64,000 bases of DNA from Mesorhizobium sp. WSM4306 (GTDB taxonomy: Bacteria > Pseudomonadota > Alphaproteobacteria > Rhizobiales > Rhizobiaceae): positions 1-64,000 of the forward strand of contig NZ_VFTC01000023.1 of the NCBI RefSeq assembly GCF_007003975.1, written 5' to 3'. The translations under genes were made by a program, and so were the position numbers. This document shows positions 7,530 to 14,640 of the stretch, in pieces. Every line of letters starts with the position of its first letter. Position 1 is the stretch's first letter. The notes under the pieces are model-generated. The model saw nothing but the letters and a program-made list of their open reading frames with translations. It was not told where the DNA came from and did not search any database.

Positions 7530-10500
7530 GGCTCAGCCAAAACAATGTTCTCGACGCCGCCGACATAGTAGAACGGCTTCTGCTTCGCTGCGGTCAGCCG
7601 CAGCACCTCGCGCGAAATGTAGTCGGCGAGGCCGAACAGCGTCACGCCGCCATCGGAGGTCTTGGCCCGGCCGCGCAGGCCTTCGAGGATCGAATAGGTG
7701 AAGACGCCATGGCCGAGCTCCGGCAGTTCGGCGGCGGTGTTGTTGGCGGCGGTGGCCGAGAAGACGACGATGCGCGCGTCCTGCGCATCCTTTTCCAGGC
7801 GCGGGTTGAAGGCATTGGCGGCATGGCAGGTGTCGAGCAGCATGAAACGCATGCCCTTGGCCCGCTCGACCGATTTCTGGATGTCGCCCCAGTCGACCAG
7901 CGAGGAGCGCTTCCAGCGCTCGGCGTCCTGTTTGCGGCCATCGGTGGGGATGAAATAATAGTCCTCGTCGATGTTGATGCCGTGGCCGGCGACGAAAATG
8001 ATGGTGGTGTCGTTCTCGCCCGGTTTGTCGAGGAAATCGGCGAGCTGGTCGTCGATCGTGTCGGAATCCGGCTCCAGGATGCCGTCGGCGCTGGCGACCT
8101 TGAACACGTCCTTGCCGGCGTCGGGCGCCTCATCCAGCGCTTCGCGGTTAACCAGCACCAGTGTCTCCATCGATGAGAACAGAGGCGCGGATTTCTGCGA
8201 GATCACCTTGAGGAATTCGCTGGCGTCGTCGACGGGGTAGCGCAGATCGCAGCCGCGGCCGGCGCAGGCATTGGTCAGGAAAGGATATTTGTCGACGCCG
8301 ATCACGGCGACGTAGAGCTTGCCCTTGTTGGCGGGCTTTTCGGTTTTCCGGGCCAAGGCTGTGACGCTGCGCTCGGTCAGGTAGCCGAATTCGTTGGTGC
8401 CGGTGATGCGGATAGTGTTTTCGCCATTCTCGACCGGCACTTCGACAATAGTGCTCTTGCCGCCATCGACCGAGCGTGCCGTGACATCGCCGACATTGCG
8501 GCTGTTCGACAGGATCGAAAAGCCTGCGACATCGGCGCCGGCTTCTTGCGCGCCTGTGATCTCGACGGCGACATAGCCCTCGCGCACATTGCTCTGGTCG
8601 TCAGCTAGCTTGATGCCGAATTCCGGCGGCTTGCGCGAAAGCAGCTTTTCCAGCTCGCGGTCGACGCCGGGCCGCATTTCCTGGACCGCCTGTTCGGCGC
8701 TGCGCAGGACAATGGCCCGGCGCACCATTTCCGGGCTCCAGAGGTATTTCTTCAACTGGCCGGCGCTGATGAAACGTCCCTCATGATCGCGGCCCTGATT
8801 GACCTGCCAGCCGATCAATTTGTCGCCGTCGGCGGAGGAATAATAGTAGCCCTGCGGCATCCAGACGATCCATTCAGAGCCGGCAAAAAACATCGAGACG
8901 ATCAGTTTGTGCGTCTTCAAGTTCCACAGCCGCACGGTCTGGTCGGCGCTGCCGGTGATCAGCAGTCCTTCCTTCTCGGAGGCGGCAATAGCGTTGATTT
9001 CGGCGGTGTGGCCGGTGAATTCGCCTGACACCGCGGCGGTCGCGGTTTTGTACTCCAGCAGCGTGCCGTCGCTGCCGCCGGTGACCAGGCCAAGACCGTT
9101 GCTAATCAGGGTGTAGGCCGAATGGACGAAACCATTGGTGGCGGCGTTCTCGATGCTGTGCACTGTCTTGCCGCCGTTCGCGATTTCCAGCACGGCATTT
9201 TCCAGGCCGTCCTTGCCGCCGGGGACAGCACGAAGCGACCAGTCACTGTCGGCCAGTACGGCGCGGGCATAGGCGCTCTGTTGCGCCAAGGCCTCCGGGT
9301 CCTCGAAGAACCGCTCGGCCGTCGGTAGCGCCAGCACCTTGTCCAGCGTGCCCTGAAGCTCGGGACAGGACACGCGTTCGGGGCAGGGGTTGGCATTGCC
9401 CCAGGCGATGGAGTTGCTCACCGCATCGATGCCGACCGCCGTCACCGGTTCGCCGACCCCTTGCAACAGCGCCTTGCGCTCGCCGGTCGCGGGGTCCCAG
9501 ACCTGGATGGCATTGCGGGTGCCGCCGGCGGTCGCCACCAGCGAACCGTCGGCATTGCTGGCGCCGGCAAAGACCGTGCCGTCATGGCCGCGATAGTCGT
9601 GAACTTGCTCGCCGCTATCCGTATTCCAGACCACCGTGCGATGCTTGTCGGCGCAGCGATAGCTGCACGACGCCACAAGCCGCGAACCTGTGGCGAAGCT
9701 CAGCGCGCCGATCTGGAAATCCTGCTTCGGCATGGCGCGAACGAACTTGCCGTCGCTGGCCTGCCAGAGCTGGACATCACCATCCTTGCTGCCGGTGGCG
9801 AAGAGGCTGCCATCCAGCGAGACAGCGAGTGCGGCGACGCTGACGTCGCGCAGCGGTTCGGCCTCGGCTGGCAGCGGGATTTCCTCTGCCTTGGCGACGT
9901 CCCAGAGCCGTATGCCATTGTCGGTGGTCGTCGCCGCCAGCCGGGTTCCCGCTGCGGCAAAGGCAAGCTTCTCGACGCGCCAGGTATCGGCATCGAGTTT
10001 TGTGGCCAGCGTCCAGCCCGAAGCGGATTTGTCGTCCACCCGCCAGAGATAGACGAAGCCATCGCCACCGCCGGCGGCCAGCATGCTTCCGTCCGGCGAG
10101 AAGGCGACATCATAGATCGCGTAGTCGGCGCCCTTGAGCACGGCCTTGATCTTGCCGGTAGCGAAATCGAACAGCCTGACATCGCCATAGGGCGGCTTGT
10201 CGCCGATGCCGGCGCCGAAATAGCCGCCGGCGGCGATGGTCTTGCCGTCCGGCGACACGGCGATCGCAAAGATCTTGCCGTCATTGCCGTTACCGAGATA
10301 GCCGCGAATGGTGCGCAGCGTCACCCCACTCTGCCAGTCCCAGATGCGGATAGTCTTGTCGTCCGACGACGAGACCAGTTCCTGGCCGTCCGGCGTGAAG
10401 GCAAGGTCGGTCACCCTCGCACTGTGACCGCCGGTGTTGAGATCGAGATGGAAATCGAGGTCTTCGGCACGCGCGGTCGACGCCAGCGCCAGAAGACCGA

Positions 10501-10549
10501 CCACGATCAGCCACCGGAAAGCACGCAAGGGATAAGAGCTGCCCGGCAT
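7526..10549 (-). CDS. Exported WD40-repeat protein with C-terminal caspase (C14) domain
   Basis: A 1007-residue orthocaspase-like protein. Residues 1-28 form a signal peptide (hydrophobic run then ARA-ED). About nine WD40 repeats follow: seven from residues 35-370 and two around 480-550, each ending in WD-like motifs such as IRIWDW, IRLWDV, VQLWQA, IQVWDP and VRLWNL. A GYYYSSADGD segment, found in this architecture, leads to an Ig-like region and then the caspase domain (about 755-1005). The catalytic dyad is His856 in VAGHG and Cys908 in LDTCHAA. Cysteine peptidases of this clan cleave after basic or acidic residues. It lies 12 bases after the membrane protein gene and its TGA overlaps the MEMO-CapA start. 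A second caspase gene lies upstream in the same gene set. Confidence 0.87.
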   Translation of the reverse strand: MPGSSYPLRAFRWLIVVGLLALASTARAEDLDFHLDLNTGGHSARVTDLAFTPDGQELVSSSDDKTIRIWDWQSGVTLRTIRGYLGNGNDGKIFAIAVSPDGKTIAAGGYFGAGIGDKPPYGDVRLFDFATGKIKAVLKGADYAIYDVAFSPDGSMLAAGGGDGFVYLWRVDDKSASGWTLATKLDADTWRVEKLAFAAAGTRLAATTTDNGIRLWDVAKAEEIPLPAEAEPLRDVSVAALAVSLDGSLFATGSKDGDVQLWQASDGKFVRAMPKQDFQIGALSFATGSRLVASCSYRCADKHRTVVWNTDSGEQVHDYRGHDGTVFAGASNADGSLVATAGGTRNAIQVWDPATGERKALLQGVGEPVTAVGIDAVSNSIAWGNANPCPERVSCPELQGTLDKVLALPTAERFFEDPEALAQQSAYARAVLADSDWSLRAVPGGKDGLENAVLEIANGGKTVHSIENAATNGFVHSAYTLISNGLGLVTGGSDGTLLEYKTATAAVSGEFTGHTAEINAIAASEKEGLLITGSADQTVRLWNLKTHKLIVSMFFAGSEWIVWMPQGYYYSSADGDKLIGWQVNQGRDHEGRFISAGQLKKYLWSPEMVRRAIVLRSAEQAVQEMRPGVDRELEKLLSRKPPEFGIKLADDQSNVREGYVAVEITGAQEAGADVAGFSILSNSRNVGDVTARSVDGGKSTIVEVPVENGENTIRITGTNEFGYLTERSVTALARKTEKPANKGKLYVAVIGVDKYPFLTNACAGRGCDLRYPVDDASEFLKVISQKSAPLFSSMETLVLVNREALDEAPDAGKDVFKVASADGILEPDSDTIDDQLADFLDKPGENDTTIIFVAGHGINIDEDYYFIPTDGRKQDAERWKRSSLVDWGDIQKSVERAKGMRFMLLDTCHAANAFNPRLEKDAQDARIVVFSATAANNTAAELPELGHGVFTYSILEGLRGRAKTSDGGVTLFGLADYISREVLRLTAAKQKPFYYVGGVENIVLAEP

Positions 10550-10561
10550 CTTATTGCGCCG

Positions 10562-11272
10562 CTATTTGGATTCAGCGGGAGGCGAGCCGTGGCGCACATA
10601 GTTTTCGATCGCTTGGGCATAGTTCGCGGAACCGGTCTTGCGTTCCTTTTCTATGTAGCCGGCAAAGTAGCTCCAGAACGACACGGCATAGTCGCGGAAA
10701 TAGGCGTCGGCAACATCGCGCGAGCAGAGCTTGCCCTCGACGCAGATGGAGAGACGGTTGAGGAAATAGACGATGCGGTCGAAATTGTCGTTGAAATCGG
10801 CGATCGGCATGGTGCCGCCCCCGGCCGTCATTGCCTCGATGCCGATGCGTTGCCGGAACACCTGTTCCTCGGTTGGCGACGGCGTGGCGCTGAGCAGATT
10901 GTCATATTTGGCGTTGAGCGCCGCCAGCCGCTCCTTGAGCGCGCGTTGTGCCTGCTGAAAATCCTTGCTTTCCCAGAGCTCGACCAGCGACATCGTCTGC
11001 TCGACGCGCTTCTGTTCCTGGTTTGCCAGAAACTGGAAGACCGAGAAGGCGAGGGTGAAGATGATCGCCAGCCGCACGGCGAGGCCCGACCAGGCATAGG
11101 CCAGCATGCGCCAGTCGCGGTCGGTGAACGGGTTGGATTCCTTCTTGATCTCGTGGCTGCTCGGCCACGGAAAACCTTCGGTGGTTTCCGGCAAGGTCTC
11201 CGGCTTCTTGTTCGATGCCGGCACCGGCAGGGCCGGCCGTTTTTGTGTTGCAGTGCCCCCCGGCTTTTTCAT
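10562..11272 (-). CDS. Single-pass membrane protein of unknown function in the caspase operon
   Basis: A 236-residue protein with a Pro/Lys-rich cytoplasmic N-terminus, one clear transmembrane helix at about residues 60-85 (RLAIIFTLAFSVFQFLA), and a mostly helical C-terminal domain starting with SLVELWESKDF. One Cys pair is present (ICVEGKLC). I do not recognise a family. The ATG at 11272 overlaps the TGA of the upstream gene by four bases (ATGA), which decides the start over a longer frame. It probably works with the exported small protein encoded just before it and the WD40-caspase encoded just after. Confidence 0.72.
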   Translation of the reverse strand: MKKPGGTATQKRPALPVPASNKKPETLPETTEGFPWPSSHEIKKESNPFTDRDWRMLAYAWSGLAVRLAIIFTLAFSVFQFLANQEQKRVEQTMSLVELWESKDFQQAQRALKERLAALNAKYDNLLSATPSPTEEQVFRQRIGIEAMTAGGGTMPIADFNDNFDRIVYFLNRLSICVEGKLCSRDVADAYFRDYAVSFWSYFAGYIEKERKTGSANYAQAIENYVRHGSPPAESK

Positions 11273-11661
11273 CCGCAGCTGTCCAGTTGGATGGTGGCGG
11301 AGGGATCGAGCACGATGCCGGGCGCCTCCAGTTTCTCTTTCAGGCAATCGAGCTGCGTGCGCGAAATCATGAACTGCACGTCCGGTTCGGCAGCCGCCTT
11401 GTTGGGTGACGGCAAGGGCTCGACCACACCGCGCGAGGCGCAGTTGGAGAGATCGACGACGACGGCCGTGCTGCCGGTCTTGGCGATCTGGTCATACTGG
11501 TCGAGAAAGCAGGTGGCGAGCTCGGAATTGGTGACGACCTGCTTGACGCACAAGCCGCAGGTTTCGTCCGCCGAGGCATTGGCGGCCAGCAACAGGCCGG
11601 CGGCAAGGCCGGCAGTCGCTGCACGCCAGGAAAGCACGGGGATAGTCACGGATGTCCTCAT
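11269..11661 (-). CDS. Small exported Cys-containing protein, unknown function
   Basis: A 130-residue protein with a Sec signal peptide (SWRAATAGLAAGLLLAANASA) leaving about 100 mature residues. The mature part has six Cys (CGLC, TCFLD, NCAS, DCLKE, DSCG), suggesting periplasmic disulfides. No family recognised. The ATG at 11661 is preferred because AGGA lies about nine bases upstream; ATGs at 11670 and 11721 are in frame but have poorer spacing. It lies 104 bases after the Tat-caspase gene and overlaps the next membrane-protein gene by four bases. Confidence 0.65.
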   Translation of the reverse strand: MRTSVTIPVLSWRAATAGLAAGLLLAANASADETCGLCVKQVVTNSELATCFLDQYDQIAKTGSTAVVVDLSNCASRGVVEPLPSPNKAAAEPDVQFMISRTQLDCLKEKLEAPGIVLDPSATIQLDSCG

Positions 11662-11765
11662 CTTTTGCATCCTGCCGCGGCACATCGAGACGCCGCGATC
11701 CGGGAAATGTTCATATATCATGGCCTTGGCGCAAGAGCCGACAAAGGATGTCAGTCCGTTGCAGC

Positions 11766-13985
11766 TCAGGCGCGCGGCACCGTCTCCATCGGGAAGATCA
11801 TCACCGCGCCCTTCGGACCGCTCTTGTCGGCAAGCCGCATCACCGAGCGTGTCGCCGGCGCCATGCCGATGTCGGCCAGCATGTCTGAGAAGCCCGGCGT
11901 CGCCGAGGCGGCTCGCGTCACGGAGCGGACACCTTCCTGGGCAAGGAAGCCCAAATCCTCTTTCTCGCTCTGCGGCGGCGCCTCGGTCAGCACGGCAATC
12001 ATGCGCTCCATGCCGAAGCTGGTGTCGGTGAAGGCGAGCAGGCCTTCCTTCAGTCCCTGGTCAGCCTGCTGGTTGATCGGCGCCAGCCGCTCGGAGACGA
12101 TGTGAGTGATCGAATAGTCGCTGCCGATATAGAGCACGTTGATGTCGACGAATTCGTCGGACTCGTTCCTGGCCGCAATGTGCACCTGGTCGCCCGGCGA
12201 AACGCGCGGCACGGTCGACGATTCGATCGGCTCCATCGCGCCGCTGTCCTGGCGCTTGATGAGGAACTGGACGCTGACCTCGTCCGGTCGGTAGTCGGAC
12301 GCGGCGGCGAGCCGCGACAGGCCCGTGGCGCGAAAGATCGTGGTCAGGTTCTTGGCTGTGTTTTCGGCGAGCTTATCGCGGCCATCCGGATGGATGACGA
12401 TGCGCGGCGGCTTGCTGCCGTCCTTCAAGCTGATGTCGCCCGACGCCGGCAGGAACCATAGCGCCGGCTCGTCGGTCGCATCTGCGGCGGCGCCGGCAAT
12501 GGACTTTTCGCGCAGCACCGCCAGACGTAGATCGGCGCTCTTGCCGGGCTCGACCAGCGCGATGTGGAAGCCGGAATTGGGCTTTGCCGCCAGTTCATCC
12601 AGAACCGAATTGGCGAGTTCGGTTTCCTTTTCGAGCCCTGCGGTCGGCGCCGGCTTTGCCACCAGCAGCTTGTAGTCGACGGCAAGTTCGGCAACGCATG
12701 CATAGGCGCCGGCGGGTACCGCCGTCGGCGCAAGCGCCGGCTTGCCGTCGAACTCGACCGGCTTGAGGTTGCTTTCCAGGTTCCTCGCCGATTGCACTTC
12801 GAGATAGCCGACCGCGTCGGACAGTTTCGACAGCGCCGAAGGCAGGATGGCGAGCTTGCTGCCGGGGGTAAGCCCCTGGAGCAGCCCTGCGCCGATCGCG
12901 ACATCGCCATCCTTGACGGCAATTGGCCATTGCATGACGGCATCGGTCTTGTCGGTGCCGAACACGCGGGCATCGAGTTCACCCTCGAACAAAGGCGTCG
13001 GCCTTGTGCGGCCGTCGGCCGAATATTGCTGCAGCACGGCCTGGCCGAGCTGGCGATAGGTGACGTTGGGGTTCTCGGCCAGCTTCGACAGGAGGGTGAA
13101 GGTGAACAGACCAAAGCGCGGCGCGTCGGGGGTGCCCTTGGGCAGCGGCATTTCGGGCGTCGTCTCGACCGTCTGCGCGGCATAGAAGGCGACCAGCTTG
13201 CCCCTGGCGATCGGCTCGGCGCCGGTCGGCGTCAGGTTGAAGGCCGGCTTGCGGGCGCCATTCTCGTCGAAACCGCGCGATGTGCTGGCCGAGATGTCGT
13301 CATAGACCTTCACGGCTGCAGCTTTGGCCGCGTCATCGCCGCCGACGAGATCGGCGAATTCGACCTTGCGTTCCAGTTCGTCGTCGATCTCGGCGGCGCG
13401 CGTTGCGGTTCCGGAATGGCAGCAGTCGAACACGACCCAGACAAAGGCGCCCTTGTCGCGGATGGCGTCGAGTGCGGCGCCGACCTCATTGTCGACCAGC
13501 GCGTTCGGCACGCCCTCTTCGCGGTTGATCCATTTGTTGATGTCGGAGGGCAGGAAAATCTCGTCGAGGCCGTCGGTCTCGTCGCCAGCCTTGGCCTGCG
13601 GCTGCTGGGCGCCGTGGCCGGACAGGTGCAGATAGACGAAATCGTCGCGTTGCACCTTGCCGGCGAGGTCGGCAAGAGCGGCCTTGATCGCCGCATGCGT
13701 CGGCGGGCCATTGGCGCCTTCGACGTCCTTGGCGAGCAAGGTCACGTTCTCAGCGGCGAACTTCACCGGTTCGGGCGTGTTCTTCAGGAGATAGTCGCGC
13801 ACCAGGCCGGCATCGTTCTTCGGACCGATCAGCCAGTTCTTCTGCGGCAGGTTGGGATAGTCGGTGCAGGCTACCAGCAGCGCATGGTACGTGCGCGAAG
13901 CGGCGAGGGTGCGGAACGAAACCGTACCGGCGGCCACAAGCGCCGACGTGCCGACGAGCAGCGTCCGTCGTGTCAATTTGATCAT
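11766..13985 (-). CDS. Tat-exported caspase-like (C14) protein
   Basis: A 739-residue protein. The N-terminus has a twin-arginine signal (LTRRTLLVG, then a hydrophobic stretch to about residue 29). The caspase domain spans about residues 33-290, with catalytic His124 in LSGHGAQ and Cys189 in FDCCHSGTA, the canonical DxCHSG motif of metacaspases. The remaining region includes a late beta-rich segment (about residues 600-720) resembling DUF4384, often found C-terminal to bacterial caspases. The ATG at 13985 is preceded by GGGGAAG; the frame is open further upstream but that extension lacks a signal. It is the first gene of the minus-strand set ending at 5844 and is divergent from a Fur-family regulator. 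Export in folded form would keep an active caspase away from cytoplasmic proteins. Confidence 0.86.
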   Translation of the reverse strand: MIKLTRRTLLVGTSALVAAGTVSFRTLAASRTYHALLVACTDYPNLPQKNWLIGPKNDAGLVRDYLLKNTPEPVKFAAENVTLLAKDVEGANGPPTHAAIKAALADLAGKVQRDDFVYLHLSGHGAQQPQAKAGDETDGLDEIFLPSDINKWINREEGVPNALVDNEVGAALDAIRDKGAFVWVVFDCCHSGTATRAAEIDDELERKVEFADLVGGDDAAKAAAVKVYDDISASTSRGFDENGARKPAFNLTPTGAEPIARGKLVAFYAAQTVETTPEMPLPKGTPDAPRFGLFTFTLLSKLAENPNVTYRQLGQAVLQQYSADGRTRPTPLFEGELDARVFGTDKTDAVMQWPIAVKDGDVAIGAGLLQGLTPGSKLAILPSALSKLSDAVGYLEVQSARNLESNLKPVEFDGKPALAPTAVPAGAYACVAELAVDYKLLVAKPAPTAGLEKETELANSVLDELAAKPNSGFHIALVEPGKSADLRLAVLREKSIAGAAADATDEPALWFLPASGDISLKDGSKPPRIVIHPDGRDKLAENTAKNLTTIFRATGLSRLAAASDYRPDEVSVQFLIKRQDSGAMEPIESSTVPRVSPGDQVHIAARNESDEFVDINVLYIGSDYSITHIVSERLAPINQQADQGLKEGLLAFTDTSFGMERMIAVLTEAPPQSEKEDLGFLAQEGVRSVTRAASATPGFSDMLADIGMAPATRSVMRLADKSGPKGAVMIFPMETVPRA

Positions 13986-14214
13986 GATTGCTTCCCCAAG
14001 CCCGATCGAATTTCCAAGTGCGGCACCCTTTGCCGAGGATTTTGTCAGTATTTTGAATGTGGTCAGTGCCGTCAACCGCCGGTGGTGGTCATGGTGTCGA
14101 TGGCGATAACGGAAACAGTGGCAAAAAGCCCGGTTCATCGCTATCTCAAGGGCATAGAGACTGCGCATGACAGAAATGCCGTGCAGGCGGTGCGGAAAGA
14201 TCGGAAACAGGATC

Positions 14215-14619
14215 ATGGCGGCAAGGGATGTGCTGACGAAGAATCAGCTGAGCGTGCTCGAGAAGCTCGAGGCCGCCAGCGGACCGCTCAGCGCCTATAC
14301 GCTGCTCGACCAGCTGCGCGAGCGCGGTTTCCGCGCGCCGCTGCAGGTCTACCGCGCGCTCGACAGCCTGGTGAAGTCAGGCTTCGTGCACCGGCTGGAA
14401 AGCCTCAACTCCTTCGTCGCCTGCGCCGAACCGCACGACCACAGCCACTCAATGACCGCTTTTGCCATCTGCGACACCTGTGGGCAGGTGACGGAGATGT
14501 CGGATCACGATGTTGACCACCGGCTCGACGAATGGGTGCGCTCGACAGGGTTCGCCGCCAAGAAGGCGGTGATCGAGTTTCGCGGGACGTGCGCGAAGTG
14601 TAGGGCAGAGGCTGCCTAG
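14215..14619 (+). CDS. zur: Fur-family transcriptional regulator, probably zinc-responsive Zur
   Basis: A 134-residue winged-helix metalloregulator. The DNA-binding part includes LTKNQLSVLEKLEAA, TLLDQL and the recognition segment LQVYRALDSLV. The dimerisation part has the His-rich EPHDHSHS motif, CDTC and CAKC, the two Cys pairs of the structural zinc site. The FAICDTCGQV pattern resembles Zur more than Fur or Irr. ATG at 14215 fits the family length and has AGGA just upstream; the ATG at 14167 in the same frame adds 16 residues and cannot be excluded. It is divergent from the caspase operon, so it may share a control region with it, but I see no clear Zur box there. Confidence 0.75.
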   Translation: MAARDVLTKNQLSVLEKLEAASGPLSAYTLLDQLRERGFRAPLQVYRALDSLVKSGFVHRLESLNSFVACAEPHDHSHSMTAFAICDTCGQVTEMSDHDVDHRLDEWVRSTGFAAKKAVIEFRGTCAKCRAEAA

Positions 14620-14640
14620 GTACGCAGCTACGGCGAGACG

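Noticed and set aside
9461..12031. An 856-codon plus-strand frame across the WD40-caspase and neighbouring genes
   Set aside because: It spans two or more well-supported minus-strand genes and shows no domain of its own.
1264..13985. Idea that the caspase locus is a gasdermin-type immunity system
   Set aside because: No pore-forming gasdermin-like protein is seen, and the proteases are exported rather than cytosolic.
13986..14214. A Zur operator between the caspase operon and the zur-like gene
   Set aside because: No AT-rich dyad resembling a Zur box was found there.
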